64,000 nucleotides of DNA from Prosapia bicincta (taxonomy: Eukaryota; Arthropoda; Insecta; Hemiptera; Cercopidae). The translations under genes and the position numbers were made by a program. The notes under the pieces were generated by a model. The model was given only the letters and a program-made list of their open reading frames with translations. It searched no databases and was not told the origin of the DNA. Shown piece after piece: positions 35,701 to 41,000 of the stretch (position 1 is the stretch's first letter; each line of letters starts with the position of its first letter). The stretch spans positions 175,331,386 through 175,395,385 of the forward strand of contig JBAIZL010000005.1 in the NCBI GenBank assembly GCA_036971475.1. The letters run 5' to 3'.

Positions 35701-36761
35701 TATCCAGTAAAACCTTGTTAACTCGGATAATCCAGACGAGCTTAAAATGTATATTTTTTTAGAGCTGCTGCTCATTCCTGTGCATTATCATTCTGTACTA
35801 TGCAGCAGTTGTAAGCCCAACAAGAATGTAAAGATCTTGGTGTTCAGGTGACATCCAACTGTCACAGGCAAAACAGATGGAGGGTTCCTATTTAAGCATA
35901 GTTTGTCTTTCAGCAATTTTTAATTCTTCGCTACTTCAAGATCATATATTTCTAAGCAATGGTTGAAAATTTTTTTTTCGCATTATGGGAAAACAACAAA
36001 GCATTAAATTGCCAAAATCATTAAACAGATAAAGACAAGTCATTAAAATCATAGCTGCTGTCTACTGTTGGAAAAAAAGCAATATTTGAACATTTCTGCT
36101 TTAAAATTATTAAAAAGGTCAGTTTGGATGATAGATGAAAACCAAAAGAGTACAGTTTGACACATAAGGAAATTCAAAGCTGAATTAACAAAAATGTAAC
36201 GCCTAGTAACCAAAATGAGAGCTTTATTATACAATGCATACATATGTTTTACACTGTTTAAAATAATATTTTTATTTTCATTAATGAATAAATTATTGTA
36301 AATAGATTTTCTAATCTCCCCATGATATTTTCTGGCCAACCCAGATATTTGTTATATTGGATCGGTTGAGATCTGACTTACAGAGGTATTGTAGTTACCT
36401 TAAAAAAAGGATTAATTCTTTGTTATAAGACAGCTAATTCTTTAAAAAAAAGAACAGCCTAGCTAACAAAATAATATAGATTTATACCTTCTTCAACATT
36501 GCTGTCCAACTGTGTGACTTTAACAGCCAGCCTATCTATCCGAGCTTGTAGTGAATTTGCTCTAGATGCTAACACATGTGCATCTCTTGCCAACTCTCCA
36601 AATAAATCTTCTGCATGTCGACTAAGGCTGGACAGCTGCCGAACAGCATTTGCTAATGTACCATTAGTTGCTGCCTCAAGCTCAGACGGCAGAGGGAAGC
36701 CATCTGGAATTGTCCCTCGTGCCACATGTACTGGCTCGACTACACGCTTCGGCAGCGGCAT
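8636..36761 (-). CDS. SCAR: SCAR/WAVE (WASF) actin-nucleation promoting factor, nine coding exons
   Basis: The protein is a Wiskott-Aldrich family verprolin-homologous protein. In animals it is the subunit of the WAVE regulatory complex that receives Rac signals and activates Arp2/3 to build branched actin at the cell edge. Coding exons (minus strand): 36761-36488, 33549-33396, 32042-31928, 26264-26118, 23654-23491, 20177-19989, 18590-18251, 11628-11487 and 8814-8636. All junctions are GT-AG and phases match, giving 567 aa, within the family's usual size. Order: SCAR homology domain (about 1-175), Lys/Arg-rich segment (about 178-215), Ser/Pro-rich linker, poly-Pro region (about 360-450), WH2 (about 498-516), amphipathic C helix (about 525-545) and acidic tail with Trp560. 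No stop or frameshift interrupts the joined frame, so it looks functional. Seven of the eight introns contain recognisable mobile elements or element ends. The exception is the 33,395-32,043 intron, and in the 19,988-18,591 intron I see none either beyond simple sequence. Confidence 0.95.
9185..9231 (-). ncRNA. Minimal hammerhead ribozyme in PLE end, sense to coding
   Basis: Reading the minus strand: stem I strand AGACA, core CTGATGA, one A, stem II GATCGC-CACATA-GTGGTC (with G-U pairs), GAA, stem III palindrome AACGTT, C at position 17 (9,191), then TGTCT pairing back to AGACA (5 bp). All conserved core bases are present. Stem III is only 3 bp if made within one molecule, so activity would be expected from two copies pairing through the AACGUU palindrome, as described for PLE hammerheads. 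Confidence 0.75.
9245..10440 (-). pseudogene. PLE reverse transcriptase plus GIY-YIG endonuclease, broken
   Basis: In minus-strand order the fragments are the RT block with LPMGNP (about 10,245-10,265), [15 protein letters not shown] (about 10,135-10,180) with the catalytic Asp pair, and NFLDLTI and IYRKP (about 9,970-10,050). Further on, [16 protein letters not shown] (about 9,530-9,575) is the start of a GIY-YIG domain. The 5' part of RT, including the first catalytic motif, is absent, and several frameshifts and stops break the frame. The longest open pieces are 120 aa (9,758-10,120) and 103 aa (10,153-10,464). In PLEs the RT copies the element RNA and the GIY-YIG domain nicks the target. 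Confidence 0.85.
10459..10505 (+). ncRNA. Minimal hammerhead ribozyme in PLE end, antisense to coding
   Basis: Stem I strand GACA (10,460-10,463), core CTGATGA (10,464-10,470), A, stem II GATCAC-AACATA-GCGATC with one A-C mismatch, G12-A13-A14 (10,490-10,492), palindrome AACGTT (10,493-10,498), C17 at 10,499, then TGTC, which pairs with GACA. This is the inverted partner of the motif at 9,185-9,231. Confidence 0.72.
10571..11486. other. SCAR intron 8 remainder
   Basis: AT-rich intron sequence with no further recognisable feature. The donor is GTATGA at 11,486 on the minus strand. Confidence 0.6.
11487..11628 (-). CDS. SCAR: SCAR exon 8: start of WH2
   Basis: Residues 462-508. The acceptor is TTTGCAG and the exon opens in phase 0 ([11 protein letters not shown]). 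It ends [13 protein letters not shown] plus the first base of Gly509, so the WH2 actin-binding motif is split across exons 8 and 9. Length is 142 nt. Confidence 0.95.
11629..12660. other. SCAR intron 7, left part
   Basis: Unassigned intron sequence. From about 12,240 the base composition changes to G-rich (GGAGGAAGTTTGAGGAGAG and following). This may be the outer part of the retroelement whose repeat begins at 12,669, but no terminus was recognised. Confidence 0.35.
12669..12914 (+). repeat. Direct repeat, left copy
   Basis: About 245 bp, nearly identical to 13,672-13,914. It ends in AATTATAACAAAAGT. Confidence 0.85.
13115..13615 (+). CDS. Coiled-coil gag-like protein, 166 aa
   Basis: An intact 166-codon frame starts with ATG at 13,115 after a long AT-rich leader. 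From about residue 35 to 135 the protein is made of repeated heptad-like blocks ([20 protein letters not shown] and relatives; later [14 protein letters not shown] and [11 protein letters not shown]), which predicts a long coiled coil. It is rich in Lys, Glu, Asp, Asn and Gln, has no cysteine, and shows no zinc knuckle or enzyme motif. Its position between two direct repeats suggests the N-terminal part of a retroelement gag. I do not recognise a specific family, and a lineage-specific host protein is not excluded. Confidence 0.45.
   Translation: MNKVDEQNLGVGTETIAGTSVNTGIDMQQLMQFFSTKIDQFTQDLKKTLISELDEFSQDLNSKLDETKQTTQDLKQTLISKVDETNRKIDEIIKYQEDLKEEINDNLVKNNEDFKEEFNDVLVKNKEQLKYESLELNNKRDTTQTKLVAMEIISTKTSGRFKHTQN
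13672..13914 (+). repeat. Direct repeat, right copy
   Basis: Second copy of the 12,669-12,914 segment. It runs into an (AT)n tract and a PLE end at 13,941. Confidence 0.85.
14031..14070 (-). ncRNA. Hammerhead-like motif, family A, left arm
   Basis: Minus strand: TTGACAA, A, GACCAC-TGT-GTGGTT, GAA, ATATAT, C. Same as the 15,527 copy. The core differs from CUGANGA at positions 3 and 8, which would still allow a U3-A8 pair. Confidence 0.4.
14289..14760 (-). pseudogene. PLE GIY-YIG endonuclease fragment, left arm
   Basis: The minus-strand frame contains [20 protein letters not shown], then NGHRHEVK, the His/Cys setting and [11 protein letters not shown], ending LNIR and stop. This is a GIY-YIG endonuclease module of the Penelope type. 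The 112-aa open piece from 14,627 keeps the C-terminus intact, unlike the mirror copy. Upstream the reading continues into the Cys-rich linker (RPRCKTCP), and all RT is missing. Confidence 0.8.
14790..15290 (+). pseudogene. PLE GIY-YIG endonuclease fragment, right arm
   Basis: The plus-strand frame reads [16 protein letters not shown] (Cys linker, about 14,865-14,915), then [16 protein letters not shown] (from 14,951), [19 protein letters not shown] and FDDCYTTK. A one-base change near 15,178 throws the C-terminus out of frame (stop at about 15,220), while the left arm still reads through. RT is missing. Confidence 0.8.
15527..15575 (+). ncRNA. Hammerhead-like motif, family A, right arm
   Basis: TTGACAA, A, hairpin GACCAC-TGT-GTGGTT, GAA, ATATAT, C. 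It lies about 240 bp downstream of the GIY-YIG fragment, in the sense orientation, where PLE hammerheads are expected. Confidence 0.4.
15690..15791. repeat. (TA)n-rich microsatellite
   Basis: An imperfect then perfect TA tract of about 100 bp. Confidence 0.95.
16031..16077 (-). ncRNA. Hammerhead-like motif, family B (copy 1)
   Basis: Minus strand: GAGTGAT, TCGACAA, T, TGTC-AAGT-GACC, GAA, AGGTGCCT, C, ATCACTC. Stem I (GAGUGAU/AUCACUC) is a perfect 7 bp and stem III is the near-palindrome AGGUGCCU. The core differs from CUGANGA at positions 3, 4 and 8. Confidence 0.4.
16077..16122 (+). ncRNA. Hammerhead-like motif, family B (copy 2)
   Basis: This is the back-to-back partner of copy 1. It has GAGTCAT (one stem I mismatch), TCGACAA, stem II GGTC-AAGT-GACC, GAA, AGGTGTCT, C and ATCACTC. 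Confidence 0.38.
16217..17382 (+). pseudogene. PLE N-terminal region and start of RT, broken
   Basis: The translated pieces are very Asn/Lys/Thr-rich. [20 protein letters not shown] (about 16,729-16,790) matches the typical PLE N-terminal NLS-like block. Later come [17 protein letters not shown], then [20 protein letters not shown] and [13 protein letters not shown] (about 17,255-17,355), the first RT blocks of PLEs. A 45-50-bp tandem duplication at about 16,621-16,715 (AAACAACAACATAACCTAAA twice) shifts the frame. The copy stops where a family B end begins at 17,383, so RT palm and GIY-YIG are lost. The long minus-strand frame across 16,589-17,014 is only its antisense shadow. Confidence 0.8.
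17383..17428 (+). ncRNA. Hammerhead-like motif, family B (copy 3)
   Basis: GAGTGAT, TCGACAA, T, stem II GGTC-AAGT-GACC, GAA, AGGTGCCT, C, ATCACTC. Stem I is a perfect 7 bp and stem II a perfect 4 bp. This is the best-preserved member of the family, followed by the family B body and (AT)n. Confidence 0.45.
17559..17602 (+). ncRNA. Hammerhead-like motif, family B (copy 4)
   Basis: AGTGAT, TCGACAA, T, GGTC-AAC-GACC, GAA, AGGTGCCT, C, ATCACT. The loop of stem II is one base shorter than in copy 3. An (AT)n tract precedes it directly. Confidence 0.42.
17660..17717. repeat. (AT)n microsatellite
   Basis: About 26 AT units lie between a family B body and a family A end. Confidence 0.95.
17761..17852 (+). 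mobile_element. Truncated family A PLE end
   Basis: Starts GATTTTTTGGACTAGGAGAC as at 5,921 and 13,941, but stops after CACTTAAACACT, where a family B motif begins, so its hammerhead-like hairpin is replaced by the family B one. Confidence 0.75.
17853..17898 (+). ncRNA. Hammerhead-like motif, family B (copy 5)
   Basis: GAGTGAT, TCGACAA, T, GGTT-AAGT-GACC, GAA, AGGCGCCT, C, ATCACTC. Here stem III is a perfect palindrome (AGGCGCCU), where the other copies have one G-U pair. Confidence 0.42.
17899..18250. other. Family B body and intron 7 end
   Basis: A family B body runs to about 18,005. A diverged relative of the 5,701-5,812 palindrome unit follows (to about 18,130), then the donor side of SCAR intron 7 (GTATGC at 18,250, minus strand). 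Confidence 0.6.
18251..18590 (-). CDS. SCAR: SCAR exon 7: proline-rich region
   Basis: Residues 348-461. It contains three poly-proline runs ([21 protein letters not shown] and [14 protein letters not shown]), the profilin/SH3-binding region of SCAR/WAVE. The acceptor is ATTTGCAG at 18,591 and the donor follows PIKQ. The phase joins exon 6 within a Ser codon and exon 8 in phase 0. Confidence 0.95.
18591..19988. other. SCAR intron 6
   Basis: AT-rich intron with no recognised element. The segment 19,080-19,760 is slightly less AT-rich and could be an old repeat. Confidence 0.5.
19989..20177 (-). CDS. SCAR: SCAR exon 6: linker
   Basis: Residues 285-347 ([20 protein letters not shown], then a Ser/Pro/Asn-rich stretch ending [11 protein letters not shown]). 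The acceptor is ATTTAG and the first base completes an Arg codon from exon 5. This region is low-complexity and poorly conserved in the family. Confidence 0.93.
20178..21067. other. SCAR intron 5, part
   Basis: AT-rich intron sequence. Nothing recognised. Confidence 0.5.
21068..22485 (+). mobile_element. Internally deleted piggyBac-type element
   Basis: TTAA at both ends (21,068-21,071 and 22,482-22,485) is the target signature of piggyBac. Inside are 15-bp inverted termini CCCATTCGCTTACAA and TTGTAAGCGAATGGG. The 1.4-kb interior holds only the start of a transposase-like gene, with an acidic N-terminal stretch ([19 protein letters not shown], about 21,488-21,545) and a second frame below. 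The catalytic domain is absent, so it would need another copy's enzyme to move. It sits in SCAR intron 5. Confidence 0.8.
21690..22061 (+). pseudogene. N-terminal piggyBac transposase remnant
   Basis: An open piece of 123 codons, rich in Ser, Asp, Glu and Pro, ends in a basic patch [14 protein letters not shown] (about residues 90-103) that looks like an AT-hook or nuclear-localisation segment. Upstream in-frame stops separate it from the acidic start at about 21,410. No DDD catalytic residues are included. Confidence 0.5.
22486..23490. other. SCAR intron 5, part, with a pogo-type end
   Basis: Mostly AT-rich. At about 23,185-23,229 the minus strand reads CAGTAGAGCATCGAAAATCC followed by AATTGGGACT, which resembles a pogo/Tigger terminus next to TA. 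No partner end was found. Confidence 0.5.
23491..23654 (-). CDS. SCAR: SCAR exon 5
   Basis: Residues 231-284 ([19 protein letters not shown] ... SPTDMIYR). The acceptor TTGTTTCAG and donor GTACAC are clear, and the exon ends in phase 2. It lies between the basic region and the proline-rich part. Confidence 0.94.
23788..24597. mobile_element. hAT-type MITE with 8-bp target duplication
   Basis: GACATAAC occurs on both sides (23,788-23,795 and 24,590-24,597). Between them, 794 bp are bounded by TAGGGATGGGCCGATTC and its inverted complement. The 8-bp duplication and GGGATGGGC-like terminus fit hAT. Subterminal parts are packed with GAATCG/CGATTC words. A (CT)n tract (24,118-24,180) and a pogo-like string (ACAGTAAAAACTCGATTAAC, about 24,235) lie inside. 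No transposase is encoded. Confidence 0.85.
24598..25033. other. SCAR intron 4, part
   Basis: Unassigned. Composition at 24,600-24,960 suggests an old repeat, but no coding motif could be read with confidence. Confidence 0.4.
25034..25875 (+). mobile_element. Degraded mariner element with transposase fragments
   Basis: The ends are related inverted repeats (AGGGGTTACTCAAATAAAAA at the left; AGGGGTACACAAAAAACAAA on the minus strand at the right), with TA on each side. The interior has mariner blocks on the plus strand: [15 protein letters not shown] (about 25,273-25,317), [18 protein letters not shown] (about 25,597-25,650) and [19 protein letters not shown] (about 25,700-25,760). These are in different frames and the helix-turn-helix region is missing, so it is dead. 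The 212-codon open frame (25,012-25,650) covers only part of it in a mixed reading. Confidence 0.85.
26118..26264 (-). CDS. SCAR: SCAR exon 4: basic region
   Basis: Residues 182-230. The sequence [20 protein letters not shown] is the Lys/Arg-rich segment that follows the SCAR homology domain and binds acidic phospholipids in the family. It reads almost as in fly SCAR. Exactly 49 codons, phase 0 at both ends. Confidence 0.96.
26265..30735. other. SCAR intron 3, part
   Basis: About 4.5 kb of AT-rich intron without recognisable coding sequence or complete element. Confidence 0.5.
30736..31755 (+). mobile_element. Internally deleted Tigger/pogo element
   Basis: The left end CAGTAGAGCCTTGAAATTCC and the right end (minus strand) CAGTAGTCTCAATCGAGATA are related inverted termini with TA on both sides (30,734-30,735 and 31,756-31,757). 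Inside, plus-strand pieces of a DDE transposase are readable: [18 protein letters not shown] (about 30,796-30,850) and [18 protein letters not shown] (about 30,975-31,030), the blocks flanking the second and third acidic residues in pogo/CENP-B-like transposases. The frames are broken and the N-terminal DNA-binding part is missing. Confidence 0.8.
31928..32042 (-). CDS. SCAR: SCAR exon 3: end of SCAR homology domain
   Basis: Residues 143-181 ([20 protein letters not shown], then [18 protein letters not shown]). The [12 protein letters not shown] block is a hallmark of the domain that anchors SCAR in the WAVE complex. The first base completes Arg from exon 2 and the donor GTATGT follows Lys-Lys. 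Confidence 0.96.
32043..33395. other. SCAR intron 2
   Basis: AT-rich intron, nothing recognised. Confidence 0.6.
33396..33549 (-). CDS. SCAR: SCAR exon 2: SCAR homology domain
   Basis: Residues 92-142 ([20 protein letters not shown] ... [19 protein letters not shown]). SLQDI.MRKAF.SS and PPPL..L.PYR are conserved WAVE motifs. The acceptor is CTTTGCAG and the donor GTACAG. Confidence 0.96.
33981..34265 (+). mobile_element. tRNA-derived SINE-like repeat
   Basis: The left part carries an A-box-like TGGTCAAGTGGG (33,993-34,004) and, 33 bp on, a B-box-like GGTTTGGTCCC (34,037-34,047). That is the pol III promoter spacing of a tRNA head, followed by a non-tRNA body. It is not a tRNA gene, because the arms do not close into a cloverleaf. 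The 3' end is uncertain; the AT-rich string near 34,240-34,265 is the first plausible tail. Confidence 0.6.
34266..36487. other. Rest of SCAR first coding intron
   Basis: AT-rich. At about 35,706-35,735, CAGTAAAACCTTGTTAACTC resembles a pogo/Tigger terminus, but no partner was found. Confidence 0.5.
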
Positions 36762-36786
36762 TTTACGTTTGCACCTTCATCAAGAA
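36488..36786 (-). CDS. SCAR: SCAR exon 1 (coding): start codon and first helices
   Basis: ATG at 36,761 begins [16 protein letters not shown], the conserved SCAR/WAVE N-terminus, and residues 1-91 run to QLDSNVEE. The exon begins at 36,786 after a strong acceptor (TTCTTTTCAG), leaving 25 nt of 5' UTR. At least one more 5' non-coding exon must therefore lie to the right. The helical stretch about 30-88 ([20 protein letters not shown] and following) is the coiled-coil part that packs with the other complex subunits. Confidence 0.96.
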
Positions 36787-37284
36787 CTGAAAAGAAGTCA
36801 TAAAATATCCAAGAATATATCTACATAAGTTTACCCATTAAAACTAACAAGCTATTACAAAATATTATGAGCTATCAATTAAAGTAAACTAGAGAAAAAA
36901 TACTCAAACTAAAATAATTTGTTTTAAATGTACTGTAAAATATTATTTTTAACAGTCAAGAATATGATAGAAAGTACCTACAGCTTTGAAAATTCATATA
37001 AATTCATTGAAAGCAGCTAATATGTTGGTTTTAGTGTTATGTTGTATGTAGGGAAGAACATCATGTTTTTTCATTATAAACTAAAGATGTTCCATGTGAC
37101 TTCAAATGGATACTCTGCACATATCCCATCTGTAGTCAATTTCTTCTAAACTCACCGACGTATTAAAGGTTTAGGTAATTCAACAGCAGCATAAATTATT
37201 ATTTTTAGCTCAGGTAGAGAAAACGGAAAAGTTAAAAATTGCAGTTTTTGTGTTGTATGTCATGAGGTTTTTATAGAAATTACA
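36787..37284. other. SCAR 5' intron, part
   Basis: AT-rich; no feature seen. Confidence 0.5.
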
Positions 37285-37435
37285 CTTGTTTGTATTATCT
37301 TGGCAAAAAAAAACACTACTTACTGATTTATTCAACAGTCACGTTTTGCTCTAAAAAGCTCGGACCTAGTGCAAAACACATCTGCTGAATAAATCAGTAA
37401 GTAGTATTTTTTTTTGTCATGATAATACAAACAAG
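37285..37435. repeat. Hairpin MITE-like inverted repeat
   Basis: CTTGTTTGTATTATC and a following A-rich tract with ACTACTTACTGATTTATTCA are mirrored by their complements, leaving a loop of about 40 bp. It has no coding content and abuts the transposase relic that follows, so it may be one end of the same element. Confidence 0.7.
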
Positions 37436-37444
37436 CGGGAAAGT

Positions 37445-38065
37445 TAGTATATCTACGTACGATATCCTTGATGGATCCCTAAATTAAAAAAATCAAGGGG
37501 TGTTATGTCTCAGGAATCTGGAGGTCATCCATTTAGCGCATTATGGGCCCAATCCATTGACCTGGAAAGTGTTATTGGGATAATCCCGAACATCAGTTAG
37601 GTAGTGGAGTGGTATGCCATCTTGAATGATGTCAACATTTTCTACTTGATCATCCTCATCCATCTGTGGTATTGAGATGTTTTGTAGTATACTATCCCAA
37701 GGATGGTACTTTCATGAGAAAAAAGAGACCGTAATCTTTTGTTTTGCTCAATGCACAAAAAACTTTAACTTTAGGTATATCATGAACATGCTATAATGTT
37801 TCATGTCAATTTTCACTGCCTCAAATCCTATAATTCTGTTTGTTTACCTTGCCACTTGAATAAAATGACAACTTATTACTAAAGATGATGATATCTAAGG
37901 AATGTTTGTTGTCATCTACATCAATTTTACACATAGCCATACAGGGCACAGAAGTTCTTACGGTTGACATCGCAAAAGTGTTGGCTGTGGCACCCACAGC
38001 TCAGAAGAAGCTTGCCGCGTTGATTTTGTGGGACTGACAAAACCTCATCTCACTTGCTTTACGAC
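37445..38065 (-). pseudogene. Relic of a DDE transposase of the Tc1/mariner-IS630 kind
   Basis: Minus-strand pieces read IIIFSNKLSFYSSGKVNKQN, PKVKVFCALSKTK, YGLFF, HYLTDVRDYP and, further on, MTSRFLRHNTP. These follow in order a transposase common in insect genomes (FSDE.TFH..GKVN..., KVNVFCALS..K, ..DVRDYLN, WPPRSPDLTP). The first and second catalytic acidic positions are damaged (SNKLSF for SDE.TF) and there are several stops. It is clearly dead. Confidence 0.55.
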
Positions 38066-41000
38066 TTCAGATGAATTTAGAGGACCAAATGATATTTTAT
38101 GCCTTACCCTGTTTCTCAAACACACACACACACACAGACACACACATATATATATATTCTTTTTATGTCACTTAATTAATAAGAATACTGGGCGGTTGCT
38201 TATTAAATGCTATACATGTACAAATTATTTTCTAAAAAAGGAAGCAAATTCTTTACTTTTTATAAGGTAAAATATGCCGCTTATTTCTCCAAAATAGTTT
38301 GAAACTTAGTTAAGTATTACATTTAAAAAAATTAATATGATACTATATGATTCATTTTAAGCTAATTGTAATACTGCCATTACAATTAATTTTGTAATCC
38401 AGTATACTAAATTTCTAAAAAATTATGTTTAAGCACACAGGAAATAAAATAACAGTATTTTGTAATATTTGTATTGTTTGTGCATCATTCATCTGTGTAG
38501 AGTCCCAATTGGTCCAGATTAAATAGCCTCTATTGTATATTTAAAACCATAAATAACTGATACAAATCAACTTTTCATTTACTTCAACTTTATGTACATT
38601 AGCAAATGCAGATATCAACACCTGAAAGTTATATGTATATTAAACTATCCTCATGCAAACTTTTGTGAGTAAGCGTCTAACAGAATGTGCATCAAGATAT
38701 AAAAGAGTTTTTAGTAGCAGAGTGTAATGGTTATTGAGTTTAATTTACATTTCAGCTATTGGTAAAATATTTAAAACTTAAACTATTCAAAAATCACTAC
38801 TAGCAGTGATCACAGGCTAATTGAGGTACAAATTTCTCTATTAACACGTGGTGTGAAGTTTTTGCAATAAAATTCTCATTATATGTACTATAATACACTT
38901 TTATAATCCACATAAAAAACATTTCTTCAAAAAGGGCTAAAAACCTTACACCCGTCTTCATAATTAACAGCTGCTTATGTTATTAATACCTATAATTAAC
39001 AAACAAAAAGATTAATTTTCTAAAATTTAATTTTGAAATGGAACTAGGCCTAAGACATGTTGAATGACGGAAGTAAGGAGTGTTAAGATATTTGAAGTGT
39101 AATTTTTGTTTTAATTTTTACAGATCTTAAAATTTGGTGTATTTGTTCTCTATTTGTAGTTGTTATAACTAGATATCAGCTACAACAGTAATAATGTAAT
39201 ACAGGTTTTAATTGTGTAGGTTAGAGATCAGGACTAATATTTTTGAAATAAACTACTGGAGTTTATCAATGTATAATGGCCACATTAAGATACAACATAC
39301 CATTTTCTGTGATGTTAGAAACAACAAAACATTTAAAGACCACAGCCTAACACACAGTTTTAAAAGTTCAGTCAGAACAAATATTCTTTTATGTTTGAAA
39401 TATGTAAAATGATTTACTTTCATCACTAAATTGATTTATTATTATATTTTTTTTTTTGCTAAGACAACCCATATATATATATTCCATCATAATTGAGTGA
39501 ACAAATGGAGGAATTACATTATGAAAATAATACCTGATCATTAAGTTCAAAATAAGATCAATTTTAAAATTCTGAATTATTATATACAAGTAAATAATTA
39601 TATAAAACAGTAACTATTTGGGATCTTTTGGAAAATCAAAACAATTTGCCAAGGACATGTATATACAATTAAAAACTTCAGTAATATTTATTAAGAATAC
39701 AACTCGGAATTTTTGAACAAAATTTATTTAAATGTCACAACCCATAAAACGTGGTAAAAAATTTGATAAAATGATACCTATCAATGTACAATATACATTT
39801 TCTCAATTTAAAAACACAAGAACGGTATTAAAACAAAGATTTCTCTATACATAGGGGTATATTTTACACTGCATTAAATATTGAGTTAGATTAGGTTTGT
39901 TGTAAACAAATAAAGTTTCCAACACTAACATTCAAATTAGTAGCTTCATGTTGGCAAAATAATGTTTTTATAACCAAATATATTGTTTAACCAGACAATT
40001 TGTCGATATGAAACAATGAACATTTTCACAAATTACATTTAATAAATAACAATGCAAACTAGTTTATTTGCAGTTGTGGTTGTCGTAGTCTCACTGATAA
40101 TAATGACATAGTCATTTAATCATTATTTTCAAATTGTGAGTTTGTGTACAGATATTTTTTAATCACCTTAACTCATAATCCAGCTCAAATATTAGTTACA
40201 ACTTACTTTGCCATGATCCGATGTTGATTGGCCAAATCCTTCACCTCAGCAATTATTCCATTCAAATTAAAAAAATTGTATTTTATTTCTGTAACCAAAC
40301 CTATCCTAACTCACTGTACTTTAAAATGGATTTGAATATATCTGTATAGTAATGTGGTATAGATCTGTAAGAAAATATCTGAAGAATTACATAGTAAAGT
40401 AAGGTTGTGTTTGTATAACCATAGTTAATGTAGTTTTAACCAATATGTAGTTTGTTTATTAAGAACCTTTTTTTCTTTCTTGGAATAAAGCAACATAAAC
40501 AAATAAAATCAGAATTGATGCATCTTACTATAAATTATTATTAAAAAGTTGCCATTAATTTCTCCTCTCATAACTCCCCTTTCTAGAAAAAAAGTTTGAT
40601 GCAGATATAAGAATAGCATTTATGATAGTAGCCAATATTCAATTTGAATATATAAGCTGTTACCATTAGTCTGGCACAAATGAAATTTTTGTGAAACTTA
40701 TAACTGAACCTTCCAGCTCCACAAGCCATGAAATTAATAGCATTATTTCTCACTAAAGGCATTCTAGAATTCCTGGATGCTTGCTACAATTATTACATTG
40801 GGGGTTTTGATTGTTGGAAGTTTTCCTTTGTTTATCATAATGTACTTCAATATTGTTTCTAACATAGTTCTCTAATACAGTCCTTCCTTACATTTTATTG
40901 ATGTAATTTTTCAAAATTAACAATTAAATTTTCTTATAGGTAATTTTCCAGCTGGTGTTATGATTTTGTAATGTTTTCTTGGTGGTGTTCCCTGAATCTG

